Shown here piece after piece: positions 23,875 through 35,307 of a DNA stretch of 64,000 nt. Position numbers and translations under genes: made by a program. Within the stretch, counting starts at the first letter, position 1. Each line of letters opens with the position of its first letter. Source of the stretch: UBA4719 sp038249115 (GTDB taxonomy: Bacteria; Actinomycetota; Actinomycetes; Actinomycetales; Dermatophilaceae); NCBI GenBank assembly GCA_038249115.1, contig JBBRWQ010000003.1, forward strand, positions 16,461 through 80,460, written 5' to 3'. Under the pieces are notes generated by a model that saw only the letters and a list, made by a program, of their open reading frames with translations, was not told the origin of the DNA and did not search any database.

Positions 23875-25806
23875 TCAGGGGCCGCGGCGTACCTCTTTGC
23901 CGAGCGACGTAGCGATCGCATCCGGGGTGAGCCCGATCGACTCCAGCACCTGGCTGCGAGACGCGTGGGCCAGGAACTCCTTGGGTATGCCATAGCAGTG
24001 GACCGCTGTCTTGCTTCCGGCCTGAGACATCGCCAGGGACACCGCCGATCCGATACCCCCTGCGACCAGGTTGTCCTCGATGACCGCAACGGCTGTGGCA
24101 TCACGAGCCGCGTGGACCAGGTCCGGGCTGACCGGCAAGACCCAACGGGGATCGACCACGCGCACCGAAAGCCCCTGTGCCACAAGCTTTTCCGCCACGC
24201 CGACCGATGCTGCAGCCATAGCGCCGACACCAACGATCAACAGGTCCACGGCGCCGGACCCGGTCTCCTGAAGAACGTCGAGGCTGCCAAGCTGACGCAC
24301 CCTGACGATCGGGTCTGCGACATCACCCTTGGGGAAACGAAGCACCGTGGGACCGTCCGAGACCTCGACGGCCTCGCGCAGCAGCTGTCGCAACTGCTCG
24401 CCATCACGAGGTGCAGCCAGCCGCAGACCAGGCACCAGCGCGCCGATCGTCATATCCCACATGCCGTTATGCGACGCCCCGTCTGTACCAGTGACGCCGG
24501 CACGGTCGAGCACCACGGTGACGCCGGCCTTGTGCAGTGCGGCGTCCATCAGCAGCTGGTCAAAGGCGCGGTTGAGGAAGGTGGCATAGACGGCGACGAC
24601 CGGATGCAGACCGGCAAAGGCAAGTCCTGCTGCCATCGTCACGGCGTGCTGTTCGGCAATTCCCACGTCAAAGACCCGGTCCGGGAATCTGGCCGCGAAC
24701 CTGTCCAGACCAACCGGAATCAGCATCGCCGCCGTCACGGCCACCACATCGGGACGGTCGGCTCCGATGGCGCACATCTCATCGCTGAACTCGTCGGTCC
24801 AGACCCGGCCACCCTCGTTGAACGGCAGACCCGTCTCAGCGTTGATGACACCCACCGCGTGGAACCGGTCAGCCTCGTCCTCACGAGCAGGTGCGTAGCC
24901 GCGACCCTTCTGGGTGATCACGTGGACCAGCACTGGCCCGCCGAACGCCCGCGCCCTGCGCAGGGCCGACTCGACAGCCTCCTCGTCATGACCGTCGATC
25001 GGGCCAAGGTATTTCAGCCCCAGATCCTCGAACATCCCCTGCGGCGCAACGATGTCCTTGAGGCCCTTCTTCATCCCGTGCAGCGTCTCGTACATCGCGG
25101 ACCCCACGACCGGGGTGCGGGCCAGGGTGTTCTTCCCCCAGTCGAGGAATCGTTCGTAGCCGCGCGTCACCCGCAACGTAGCCAGGTGGTCGGCGAGCCC
25201 GCCGGTGGTCGGGGCATAGGAACGTTCGTTGTCGTTGACAACGATCACCAGCGGGAGGTCCTTGTCCGCTGAGATGTTGTTGATCGCCTCCCAGGCCATC
25301 CCCCCTGTGAGCGCCCCATCCCCAATAACCGCAACGGTATAGCGATCAGTCTGACCCTGGAGTCGACGCGCGATCGCAATGCCGTCAGCCCAGGACAACG
25401 CGGTGGACGCGTGGGAGTTCTCGACGACGTCATGCTCGGACTCGGCCCGGCTCTGGTAGCCCGACAGCCCGCCCTTCTTGCGCAGGTTGACGAATCCGTC
25501 CCGCCGGCCGGTGAGCAGCTTGTGCACGTACGTCTGGTGTCCGGTGTCGAAAACGATGGTGTCGCGAGGCGAGTCGAAGACCCGGTGCAGGGCGATGGTC
25601 AGCTCGACCACACCAAGGTTGGGCCCGAGGTGCCCGCCGGTCCTGGAGACCGAGCCAATCAAGAACTCACGGATCTCTTGTGCGAGCAACGGCATCTGGG
25701 CCGGCGTCAGGGCCTTGAGGTCCCCAGGCCCGTTGATCGAATCCAGCAGTTGCACGCTCTCAGGCATCCTCTCGTCGGGCTCAGGCTCCCCAGTCGCTCC
25801 GGCCAT
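23875..25806 (-). CDS. dxs: 1-deoxy-D-xylulose-5-phosphate synthase
   Basis: 643 aa. First step of the MEP isoprenoid pathway: thiamine-diphosphate-dependent joining of pyruvate and glyceraldehyde 3-phosphate. Signatures: SVSRTGGHLGPNLGVVELT (substrate His), FDTGHQTYVHKLLTGR, VAVIGDGALTGGMAWEAINN (ThDP/Mg site), DVGIAEQHAVTMAAGLA and GVTGTDGASHNGMWDM. The protein could start 13 codons later at MPESVQLLDSINGPG, which is nearer the family consensus; neither start has a well-spaced ribosome site. It is the last gene of a minus-strand run acnA, two small genes, dxs. Confidence 0.96.
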   Translation of the reverse strand: MAGATGEPEPDERMPESVQLLDSINGPGDLKALTPAQMPLLAQEIREFLIGSVSRTGGHLGPNLGVVELTIALHRVFDSPRDTIVFDTGHQTYVHKLLTGRRDGFVNLRKKGGLSGYQSRAESEHDVVENSHASTALSWADGIAIARRLQGQTDRYTVAVIGDGALTGGMAWEAINNISADKDLPLVIVVNDNERSYAPTTGGLADHLATLRVTRGYERFLDWGKNTLARTPVVGSAMYETLHGMKKGLKDIVAPQGMFEDLGLKYLGPIDGHDEEAVESALRRARAFGGPVLVHVITQKGRGYAPAREDEADRFHAVGVINAETGLPFNEGGRVWTDEFSDEMCAIGADRPDVVAVTAAMLIPVGLDRFAARFPDRVFDVGIAEQHAVTMAAGLAFAGLHPVVAVYATFLNRAFDQLLMDAALHKAGVTVVLDRAGVTGTDGASHNGMWDMTIGALVPGLRLAAPRDGEQLRQLLREAVEVSDGPTVLRFPKGDVADPIVRVRQLGSLDVLQETGSGAVDLLIVGVGAMAAASVGVAEKLVAQGLSVRVVDPRWVLPVSPDLVHAARDATAVAVIEDNLVAGGIGSAVSLAMSQAGSKTAVHCYGIPKEFLAHASRSQVLESIGLTPDAIATSLGKEVRRGP

Positions 25807-25829
25807 CGAGTCTATGGTGTGCGTTCGTT

Positions 25830-26018
25830 CTAGCGCCGCCTGCCCTTCTTCCCGAATGCCAGCGCGAAGCCGGACAAGGCGACAACAGGGCCAACGATGG
25901 CCCAGAACGTGACACCGGTCATCGGGCTGCCTTTGAGGTAACCCAGACCTTGGGTCGTCCAGATCAGCCCCATCAGGGCCAGAAGGACACCCAGGCCGAC
26001 TCGAAGGTTCTTGTTCAT
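25830..26018 (-). CDS. Small two-helix membrane protein
   Basis: 62 aa, MNKNLRVGLGVLLALMGLIW...FGKKGRRR. Two hydrophobic segments (LGVLLALMGLIWTTQGLGYL and TGVTFWAIVGPVVALSGFAL) with a basic C-terminus, so both ends are probably in the cytosol. No motif suggests a function. It lies between a small conserved gene and dxs, on the same strand, 24 bp from dxs. The longer open frame upstream runs through the preceding gene in another phase and is not real. No ribosome binding site is seen. Confidence 0.75.
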   Translation of the reverse strand: MNKNLRVGLGVLLALMGLIWTTQGLGYLKGSPMTGVTFWAIVGPVVALSGFALAFGKKGRRR

Positions 26019-26049
26019 GGGGTTGGAGGCTACCGCCCGGGGAGGGCGT

Positions 26050-26421
26050 TCACAGGCGCGGAACGTAATGCTTACCTTGTAATGCGTCATAAAGGAGCTG
26101 CGCCCCACGGGCCGATGCCCGCAGTCGCAGACCCTCGGCCTCAAGATCGGACTGGATCTCAGAGAGCGCTTCGGTGCTGACCAGGTCGCCGAGGTCGACG
26201 CGGACCTCGCGATAGGCCTGACGCATGGCCTCGAGCTGTGCATCGATGTGCCGCACCGCGACCCAGGCGAGGGCGACCGGGTTCTTGCGCCAGCCGGCAT
26301 ACCCGCGGTAGTCGGCCGGACAGTGGTCGAGCAGCCACGACACGGCCGGCACCTGCCAGCCTGGTGAGTCCGGCGGTGGCACGGCCGTCGGCCAGCCCGG
26401 AGGCGTACGCGGTGAGTTCAC
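26050..26421 (-). CDS. Conserved actinobacterial protein of unknown function
   Basis: 123 aa from GTG (VNSPRTPPGWPTAVPPPD). A Pro-rich start is followed by WQVPAVSWLLDHCPADYRGYAGWRKNPVALAWVAVRHIDAQLEAMRQAYREVRVDLGDLVS and a helical end. No enzyme motif. The gene lies between aconitase and dxs. The coding bias and the conserved-looking Trp/Pro block make it believable. The upstream extension of the frame overlaps a terminator-like hairpin and is excluded. Confidence 0.75.
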   Translation of the reverse strand: MNSPRTPPGWPTAVPPPDSPGWQVPAVSWLLDHCPADYRGYAGWRKNPVALAWVAVRHIDAQLEAMRQAYREVRVDLGDLVSTEALSEIQSDLEAEGLRLRASARGAQLLYDALQGKHYVPRL

Positions 26422-26471
26422 GACACCAGTCTGCCAACCCGGGCCGACATCCACCCCTGGGCGACACACGA

Positions 26472-26511
26472 CCGGCCCGAACCCAACCATGTCTGGTGAG
26501 ATTCGGGCCGG
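26472..26511 (-). terminator. Hairpin downstream of acnA
   Basis: Perfect 10-bp arms CCGGCCCGAA (26472-26481) and TTCGGGCCGG (26502-26511), with an inner ACCA-TGTC-TGGT helix in the loop. It lies 31 bp beyond the acnA stop in the direction of transcription, so it probably ends or attenuates the acnA transcript before the small genes and dxs. Confidence 0.65.
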
Positions 26512-26542
26512 CAGAGCTCTGTGCCGTATGCCGGCAGTCGAG

Positions 26543-29242
<2,700 letters not shown>

Positions 29243-29261
29243 GCCTGCTCCTTCCGGAATT

Positions 29262-29279
29262 TATCTTGACGTCAAGATA
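29262..29279. promoter_or_regulatory. 18-bp perfect palindrome before acnA
   Basis: TATCTTGAC/GTCAAGATA, ending 20 bp upstream of the acnA start codon. An AT-rich stretch on its upstream side (GTTAAATATAT on the minus strand) may hold the -10 element, so a protein bound here would cover the transcription start. Known actinobacteria control acn through a TetR regulator (AcnR); whether this motif is its site is not known to me. Confidence 0.7.
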
Positions 29280-29353
29280 TATTTAACCACACGCGTCTGC
29301 GCTGTCAGTGTCAGACGGGCGCCGTCAGGGCCCGGCCGGCCTGCTCTGGTGAC

Positions 29354-29821
29354 TCAGACCTGACCCTTCACCAGTGCCTCACGCAGGCCTTCAGGGATCG
29401 GCGCCTTGCCCCGCCCTGCGACCTCAACGCACACGTAGGTGATCGCCACATGGGCGCACAACGACGGTTCCTGGCCGGCCTGTGCGACACGCTCCATGCC
29501 AACGCGGTGGATGTCATATCCGAGGCGGAAAGACGTGGTGCCCACATGGTCCACCTGCACCGCGATCTCGGCGTGTTGGAACGCCTCCAGGCTGTCGGAC
29601 CACTCGATCTGCGCGTTCCGCAGAACGGCGTCGAAACCTTGGTTTCGCAACGTCGCGTATCCGTAGCCGATCGACTCCATGAACGCGCTCATCGCCTCGT
29701 CGCACCACCCGAGATACCACATGTTGAACACCACGCCCAGGGAGTCGACCTCGAAGAAGCGAACGTCCACGGGATAGCGAAACACGTTGTCCTTGTTCAT
29801 GCCTGTCATTCCCGCCGTCAT
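29354..29821 (-). CDS. Hotdog-fold acyl-CoA thioesterase (4HBT family)
   Basis: 155 aa. Single hotdog domain of the 4-hydroxybenzoyl-CoA thioesterase type: RYPVDVRFFEVDSLGVVFNMWYLGWCDEAMSAF holds the catalytic Asp region and the helix start, followed by AQIEWSDSLEAFQHAEIAVQVDHVGTTSFRLGYDI. The usual D-x-x-G-h-V-x-H/N-x-x-Y core is present with Asn at the variable position. Substrate unknown, likely an aliphatic or aromatic acyl-CoA. The ATG overlaps the methyltransferase stop as ATGA, so it is coupled to that gene. Confidence 0.87.
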   Translation of the reverse strand: MTAGMTGMNKDNVFRYPVDVRFFEVDSLGVVFNMWYLGWCDEAMSAFMESIGYGYATLRNQGFDAVLRNAQIEWSDSLEAFQHAEIAVQVDHVGTTSFRLGYDIHRVGMERVAQAGQEPSLCAHVAITYVCVEVAGRGKAPIPEGLREALVKGQV

Positions 29822-31032
29822 GACAGGGGCTCCAGAATGGCGATGGTCTCCACGTGGTGAGTCATCGGGAAGGCGTCAAAGGCCCGCAACGTCCGTATTC
29901 CGTAACCGGCGGCTCGCGCGTAGGCAACGTCCCGAGCCAAGGCCGCCGGGTCGCAGGCGACATAGGCGATGGCACGAGGCTCGAGTGCCGCGACGTCCTT
30001 GATGACCGACTTCCCGGCGCCGGTTCGAGGCGGATCGAGAACGACCACGTCGCAGCGGATCCCCTGACGTACCAACGGTCTCAGAACCCGGTCAACCTTG
30101 CCGCGTCGAAGCTCGATCTCCGGGCGATGCCGCAGGTTGCTCTTGGCATCACGCACGGCGCGCCCGTCTGACTCGATGGCCAGCACCGCTCCGGTGGGGC
30201 CCACCGCATCCGCGAGGGCGAGCGCAAACAGGCCCACACCCGCATAGAGGTCCATGGCCCGCTCCCCCTGCCCCGGCGCCAGCTCACGCAGCACATGGGC
30301 GACATAGGTCGCGGCCGCTCCCGGGTGGACCTGCCAGAACCCCCTGGCGGAGAGCCGGAACTCGGCAGTCCAGTCCCCCGCCTCAACCCGCTCGGTGACG
30401 TCGGGAACGGTCGAATCTCCTTGCGGCAGCGGCACGGCCACGGCGCGAGGCTCACCCTTGGCATCAACGACATCAACCGAGCTCGCCGACGGCCAACGAC
30501 GATCGAGGACACCAGCCTCTATGACCCGCTTGGTGGAGATCAGACAGTCATCGACGGGGATCACCTCATGACTATGGTGTGGATGCAGCCCGGCGGCGCC
30601 GGTGTCATCGATGGCGAACTCGGTCCTGGTCCGCCAGCGCATACCCTCGTCGTCGCCGGGAACCGGCTCGACGGTGACGTCGACCTCTAGACCGGCCAGA
30701 CGCCTGAGCTGCTCCATCACGACTGCAGCCTTCAGCTCTCGCTGATAGGCCAAGTCTGAGTGTTGCCAGTCACATCCGCCACACTTGGCTGGGCCGGCGA
30801 ACCGGCAGCCAGGCACCACGCGGTGCACGGAGGGCTCGAAAACCTCGACGGCGTCCCCCAGCAGGAAACGGTCGCCTGCACCGACCGCAGTGATCTGCAC
30901 GAGCACCTTCTCGCCCGGCAGCGCATGTCGCACGAACACCACGCGGCCCTCATGACGGGTGACGCAGTGGCCGCCGTGGGCGACCTTGCCGATCACCGAC
31001 ACGAACTGTGAACCCACCAGCGACGCACTCAC
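29818..31032 (-). CDS. TrmA/RlmD-type m5U RNA methyltransferase
   Basis: 404 aa. SAM-dependent uridine-C5 methyltransferase acting on rRNA or tRNA. An N-terminal TRAM domain (SVIGKVAHGGHCVTRHEGRVVFVRHALPGE) precedes a Cys cluster (CRFAGPAKCGGCDW) for a [4Fe-4S] centre. The SAM site is MDLYAGVGLFALALA. The DPPRTG motif and the nucleophile in YVACDPAALARD are both present. RNA target cannot be decided from sequence. GTG start overlaps the permease stop as GTGA; the thioesterase follows with an ATGA overlap, so three genes form a tight minus-strand operon. Confidence 0.93.
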   Translation of the reverse strand: MSASLVGSQFVSVIGKVAHGGHCVTRHEGRVVFVRHALPGEKVLVQITAVGAGDRFLLGDAVEVFEPSVHRVVPGCRFAGPAKCGGCDWQHSDLAYQRELKAAVVMEQLRRLAGLEVDVTVEPVPGDDEGMRWRTRTEFAIDDTGAAGLHPHHSHEVIPVDDCLISTKRVIEAGVLDRRWPSASSVDVVDAKGEPRAVAVPLPQGDSTVPDVTERVEAGDWTAEFRLSARGFWQVHPGAAATYVAHVLRELAPGQGERAMDLYAGVGLFALALADAVGPTGAVLAIESDGRAVRDAKSNLRHRPEIELRRGKVDRVLRPLVRQGIRCDVVVLDPPRTGAGKSVIKDVAALEPRAIAYVACDPAALARDVAYARAAGYGIRTLRAFDAFPMTHHVETIAILEPLS

Positions 31033-33047
31033 TCCCCGCGCCGAACCGAGCCCACGATCGGGCCGTCATAACGTTCTTCCGCGCCCTCGGAGGACCGCAG
31101 TTGCCAGGGCACGCTGGTCACCATCACGCCGGGGGTGAAGTGCAGGCGGCCCTTCAGCCGCAGGGCGCTCTGGTTGTGCAACAGCTGTTCGTACCAACGG
31201 CCCACGACGTACTCGGGGATGTAGACCATGACGACGTCGCGAGGGTTGCCCCGGCGTGCGGACTTGACGTAGTCGACGACCGGCCGGGTGATCTCACGGT
31301 AGGGAGAGTCCAGAGCCTTCAGCGGCACGGGGATGTCACGCCGATCCCATTCCTCCTGAAGCGCCTTGGTCTCCTCAGGATCCACGTTCACCGTGATGGC
31401 CTCGAGCAGCGACGGCCGTGTAGCCCGAGCGTAGGCAAGGGCGCGCAAGGTGGGCTTGTGGATCTTTGACACCAGCACGATCGCGTGCACCCTGGAGGGC
31501 AGCATCTGCTCGTCGCCGGGTTCGTCCTCGACATCCAGCTCGCGACGCACCCGGGCGTAGTGGTTGTGGATGCCGTTCATGATGATGAACAGGACCACCA
31601 TGGCCGCGATGGCATAGCCCGCACCCTTGAGAAACTTGGTGGCAAGAACGACCAGCAGCACCGTGCCCGACATGAAGGCACCGATGGAGTTTATGACGCG
31701 GCTTCGCATCATCCGCTGACGCACCTTGGGGTCGCGCTCGGTGCGCAGGTGGCGGTTCCAGTGCCTGATCATGCCGGTCTGGCTCAAGGTGAACGAGACG
31801 AACACGCCCACGATGTAGAGCTGGATCAGCCTGGTGACCTGCGCGTCGTAGACGAAGATCAGGAAGCAGGCCGCACCGGCCAGGATCAGGATGCCGTTGG
31901 AAAACGCGAGCCGGTCACCGCGGGTGTGCAGCTGACGTGGCAGGAAGCCATCCCTTGCGAGGATCGACGCAAGCACCGGGAAGCCGTTGAATGCCGTGTT
32001 GGCGGCCAGGATCAGGATGATCCCGGTGACGATGGAGATGAAGACGACGCCGAGGTGGAAGTCGGAGAAGATGGTCTTGGACAGCTGGCCGATGATCGTG
32101 TCCTGAATGTACGGGCTTCCATCCGCGTTACGCGGCGGCTGACCTCCCAACCTGAGCTGGGTCTGCGGGAACTCGGCGAACTTGATCCCCGTCATCCTGA
32201 CGAGTGTGATGATCGACATCATCATGGTGACCGAGACGACGCCCATCATCAGCAGCGTCGTCGCCGCGTTCCTGCTCTTGGGCTTCTTGAAAGCCGGGAC
32301 TCCGTTGGAGATGGCCTCGACCCCGGTCAGGGCTGCACTGCCCGACGAGAAGGCGCGCAGAAGAAGGAAGACCATGGCGAAGCCGGCAATACCCTGGGAA
32401 CCAGGCTCCGGCAGCAGCGCGTACTTGGCGCTGTCGGCCTGGTGCAACGATCCGGTGAGCTCCTGGTAGAAACCGAACAACGCCATGCCGATGATGCCGA
32501 CCATGAACGCGTAGGTCGGCAGCGCAAAGGCCGTCCCTGACTCGCGCACGCCTCGCAGGTTCATCGCGGTGAGCAGCACGACCAGCCCGATCGCAGCCTG
32601 CATCTCGTGCCCTCGCAGGAACGGCAGGGCGGAAGCGGCGTTCTGCACGCCCGAGGAGACCGACACCGCCACGGTCAGCACGTAGTCGACCAGCAGGGCG
32701 CTGGCAACCGTCAGACCCGCGCGCGGTCCCAGGTTGACCGTCGCCACCTCATAGTCACCGCCGCCGGAGGGGTAGGCATGGACGTTCTGGCGGTAGGACG
32801 CCACGACGATGAGCATCACGACGACGACCGCAAGGCCGATCTGCCACGAGTGGGTCGTTGCGAACGCGCCACCGGCAACGGCCAGGGTCAGGAAGATCTC
32901 ATCAGGGGCGTAGGCAACTGACGACAGCGCGTCGCTGGCGAACACCGGGAGGGCAATCCGCTTGGGAAGCAGGGTCTCCCCGAGCCGGTCGCTGCGCATG
33001 GCCCTGCCGATGAAGAGCCGTTTGATGATCCTGCCTGATTGCGACAC
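31029..33047 (-). CDS. APC-family permease resembling the K+ importer KimA
   Basis: 672 aa from GTG 33047. About 12 membrane helices preceded by FIGRAMRSDRLGETLLPKR and the conserved PVFASDALSSVAYAPDEIF; PSGGGDYEVA lies in an early loop. The last 180 residues form a cytosolic domain (RVHAIVLVSKIHKPTLRALAYARATRPS) like a universal-stress fold. This architecture matches KimA/YdaO-type high-affinity potassium transporters, which in Bacillus are inhibited by c-di-AMP. Two TrkA/RCK genes diverge from it 96 bp away, supporting a potassium role. The open frame continues further upstream but that part lies over the trkA gene and lacks family sequence. Confidence 0.87.
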   Translation of the reverse strand: MSQSGRIIKRLFIGRAMRSDRLGETLLPKRIALPVFASDALSSVAYAPDEIFLTLAVAGGAFATTHSWQIGLAVVVVMLIVVASYRQNVHAYPSGGGDYEVATVNLGPRAGLTVASALLVDYVLTVAVSVSSGVQNAASALPFLRGHEMQAAIGLVVLLTAMNLRGVRESGTAFALPTYAFMVGIIGMALFGFYQELTGSLHQADSAKYALLPEPGSQGIAGFAMVFLLLRAFSSGSAALTGVEAISNGVPAFKKPKSRNAATTLLMMGVVSVTMMMSIITLVRMTGIKFAEFPQTQLRLGGQPPRNADGSPYIQDTIIGQLSKTIFSDFHLGVVFISIVTGIILILAANTAFNGFPVLASILARDGFLPRQLHTRGDRLAFSNGILILAGAACFLIFVYDAQVTRLIQLYIVGVFVSFTLSQTGMIRHWNRHLRTERDPKVRQRMMRSRVINSIGAFMSGTVLLVVLATKFLKGAGYAIAAMVVLFIIMNGIHNHYARVRRELDVEDEPGDEQMLPSRVHAIVLVSKIHKPTLRALAYARATRPSLLEAITVNVDPEETKALQEEWDRRDIPVPLKALDSPYREITRPVVDYVKSARRGNPRDVVMVYIPEYVVGRWYEQLLHNQSALRLKGRLHFTPGVMVTSVPWQLRSSEGAEERYDGPIVGSVRRGE

Positions 33048-33143
33048 GTCGAACACTCTAGGCGGCAAGCCAGCACAAGGACGCATGCCGAGCATCGCCA
33101 ACATGCGGCGCGAGCGGGACCCTGCTCGGTGTAGCGTCGCTGC

Positions 33144-33806
33144 GTGCACTTCGTCATCATGGGTTGCGGCCGGGTCGGTGCGACCTTGGCGCGCAGTCTC
33201 GAGAGTCAGGGCCACGACGTGGCCGTCGTCGACACCAACACGGCGGCCTTTCGCCGTCTGGGCAACAGCTTCGAGGGCAAGAAGGTAACCGGCCTCGGAT
33301 TCGACCGCGACACGCTGCTCGAGGCCGGCATCGAGCAGGCTTATGCCTTCGCCGCCGTGAGCAACGGAGACAACTCCAACATCCTTGCCGCCCGCGTTGC
33401 CCGTGAGACCTATGGCGTCGAACACGTCGTGGCGCGGATCTACGACCCCGGTCGAGCTGAGATATACCAGCGCCTCGGCATCCCCACGGTCGGCACCGTG
33501 CGCTGGACGGCGGACCAGATGCTGCGCCGCCTGCTGCCCCAGGGCTCTGTCCCGGAGCACACGGACCCCAGCGGCCATGTCGTCATCGCCGATGTGCCGA
33601 TCAACGCGGCCTGGGTCGGCCGTCGGATCACCGAGCTCGAGTCGACGTCAGGCGCCAGGGTTGCCTACGTGACACGACTTGGCGACGGCATACTGCCGGT
33701 CGCCGACACGGTCTATCAGGACGGCGACCTGGTACACGTCATCACCACCAGGGACCTGCTGGCGACCGTTGAACAGACTCTCGACGAGGCACCGCCGGTC
33801 CCCTGA
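33144..33806 (+). CDS. ceoB: TrkA-type potassium-channel regulator (RCK protein 1)
   Basis: 220 aa, GTG start MHFVIMGCGRVGATLARSL. RCK_N Rossmann domain (GCGRVG) for NAD(H)/ATP, with VAVVDTN as the acidic end of strand 2, then an RCK_C domain from about residue 140 (GHVVIADVPINAAWVGRRITEL). It should gate a Trk/Ktr potassium channel from the cytosol. Its partner RCK gene follows on the same strand. Symbol follows the mycobacterial ceoB/ceoC pair. It diverges from the KimA-like permease. Confidence 0.9.
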   Translation: MHFVIMGCGRVGATLARSLESQGHDVAVVDTNTAAFRRLGNSFEGKKVTGLGFDRDTLLEAGIEQAYAFAAVSNGDNSNILAARVARETYGVEHVVARIYDPGRAEIYQRLGIPTVGTVRWTADQMLRRLLPQGSVPEHTDPSGHVVIADVPINAAWVGRRITELESTSGARVAYVTRLGDGILPVADTVYQDGDLVHVITTRDLLATVEQTLDEAPPVP

Positions 33807-33820
33807 CTCTCTGGCACCCC

Positions 33821-33865
33821 GACCATCGCCCGAAAGACCATCGCCCGAAAGACCATCGCCCGAAA
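33821..33865 (+). repeat. Three perfect 15-bp tandem repeats between the two trkA genes
   Basis: GACCATCGCCCGAAA repeated three times with no mismatch at 33821-33835, 33836-33850 and 33851-33865. The array begins 14 bp after the first gene's stop. It ends at GGAAG, the ribosome binding site of the second gene. Confidence 0.97.
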
Positions 33866-33878
33866 GGAAGTACACCTC

Positions 33879-34562
33879 ATGCGCGTTGTCATTGCCGGAG
33901 CAGGCAGTGTGGGTCGCTCCATCGCCCGCGAGCTGTTGCACAACGGGCACCAGGTGCTGTTGATCGACAAGGACGCCGACGATGTTCAGGCCGGCCGCGT
34001 CCCCGATGCGTCCTGGCTGCTCGCCGATGCCTGCGAGACCAGCTCGCTGCACGAGGCCGGTCTGGCTGACTGCGACGTGGTCGTGGCTGCGACCGGTGAC
34101 GACAAGGCCAACCTCGTCGTCTCGCTGCTGGCCAAGACAGAGTTCGGCGTTCCGCGGACCGTCGCCCGGGTGAACAACCCCAAGAACGAATGGCTGTTCG
34201 ATGAGGCGTGGGGAGTGGATGTGGCCGTGTCGACCCCCCGGCTGATGACCGCCCTGGTCGAGGAGGCCGTCAGCATCGGCGACCTGGTCCGCATCTTCAC
34301 CTTTGGGCAGGGCAGCTCCACCATGGTCGAGCTCACCCTCCCCGAGGACAGCCCCTATGCCGGTAAACGGGTCGGCGACGTTCCCTGGCCCAGCGACTGC
34401 GTCCTGGTCGGGATCATCCGCGAGGACCACCCGATCGCGCCGAGCCGGGATGACTCGCTCGAGGCCCATGACGAGCTGCTGTTCCTTGCTACACCAGACA
34501 TTGAGGATGCCCTCGAGGCGCTGCTCAGCCCTGGCAAGCGGAAGCCCCGCAGCAAGGAGTGA
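33879..34562 (+). CDS. ceoC: TrkA-type potassium-channel regulator (RCK protein 2)
   Basis: 227 aa. MRVVIAGAGSVGRSIARELL is the nucleotide-binding start and VLLIDKD marks strand 2. The RCK_C half begins near FTFGQGSSTMVELTLPEDSPY and the protein ends in a basic tail (GKRKPRSKE). It likely pairs with the upstream RCK protein. The GGAAG site is adjacent to the tandem 15-bp repeats. The stop is 10 bp from the convergent DUF3159 stop. Confidence 0.9.
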   Translation: MRVVIAGAGSVGRSIARELLHNGHQVLLIDKDADDVQAGRVPDASWLLADACETSSLHEAGLADCDVVVAATGDDKANLVVSLLAKTEFGVPRTVARVNNPKNEWLFDEAWGVDVAVSTPRLMTALVEEAVSIGDLVRIFTFGQGSSTMVELTLPEDSPYAGKRVGDVPWPSDCVLVGIIREDHPIAPSRDDSLEAHDELLFLATPDIEDALEALLSPGKRKPRSKE

Positions 34563-34572
34563 CGGGAGCGGT

Positions 34573-35307
34573 TCAGGCCTGCGGTTCAGGTGCCGGCGCC
34601 GTTACCCGTTCGGTGGGGGTGAGCGGCGTACTCCCCCGCACCAGGATCAGTCCCATGATGGCCAGCGCACACAGGTAAGCAGGCCATCCCAGCGCGATCT
34701 TGGCCACGCCCAGCAAAGTGACCTGTCCCGCGAGGTAGAGCGGGAACATCACCAGCACCCTGACGGCATAGAGCAGAACCAGCACCATGGTGAGCCTCTG
34801 GCAGACCCTGACCAGCCCCCTGTCACGTCGCCACGCCGTCGGGTCTTCGGCCATCAGGGGGTCACCGGCCGCGACGATGAACCCGATGATCGGCCAGCGC
34901 ACCACGACGGACAACAGTGAGCCGACACCCCAGGCAGCACTGGTCAGGATGCCAGGCAGAAATGCAGCCTCGGCGCGCCCGCTGCGTAAAGCGAAGAAGG
35001 CTGCGATGGCTGTGGCGAAGACGGCCGACAGTACGTAGCGCGGCGTCTGGCGGCTCGCCAGTCGAACCAGTAGGAGGGTCAGGACGATGACAGCCGAGGC
35101 CGCCACGGCGATCTTGACGTCGTGTCGCCACATCCACGCTGCCACGAAGGCGACCGTCGGAAGTGCCGTCTCGAACGAACCGCGCGCGCCCCCCATAGCG
35201 GACGAGAGACGTTCGCGGATAAGGGTTTCGACCGTATGTGCCGCTGCGTCGGTGGGCGGTCCGGTCACGACGTCCTCGCTAGTGGCCACGGGTCGGCTTG
35301 ATCTCAT
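34573..35307 (-). CDS. DUF3159 membrane protein
   Basis: 244 aa. Five or six hydrophobic segments (VKIAVAASAVIVLTLLLVRLA, VLSAVFATAIAAFFAL, SAAWGVGSLLSVVVRWPIIGFIV, LTMVLVLLYAVRVLVMFPLYL and others) typical of DUF3159. The conserved block RWPIIGFIVAAGDPL...WRRDRGLVRVCQRLT is present. Function unknown; the family usually lies next to an OB-fold protein, as here. The ATG at 35307 overlaps the upstream gene by 29 bp; GTG 35289 (VATSEDVV) would reduce this to 11 bp. Confidence 0.88.
   Translation of the reverse strand: MRSSRPVATSEDVVTGPPTDAAAHTVETLIRERLSSAMGGARGSFETALPTVAFVAAWMWRHDVKIAVAASAVIVLTLLLVRLASRQTPRYVLSAVFATAIAAFFALRSGRAEAAFLPGILTSAAWGVGSLLSVVVRWPIIGFIVAAGDPLMAEDPTAWRRDRGLVRVCQRLTMVLVLLYAVRVLVMFPLYLAGQVTLLGVAKIALGWPAYLCALAIMGLILVRGSTPLTPTERVTAPAPEPQA

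Noticed and set aside
33048..33578. N-terminal extension of the APC permease
   Set aside because: Would overlap the trkA gene antisense, and the conserved family start lies at 33047.
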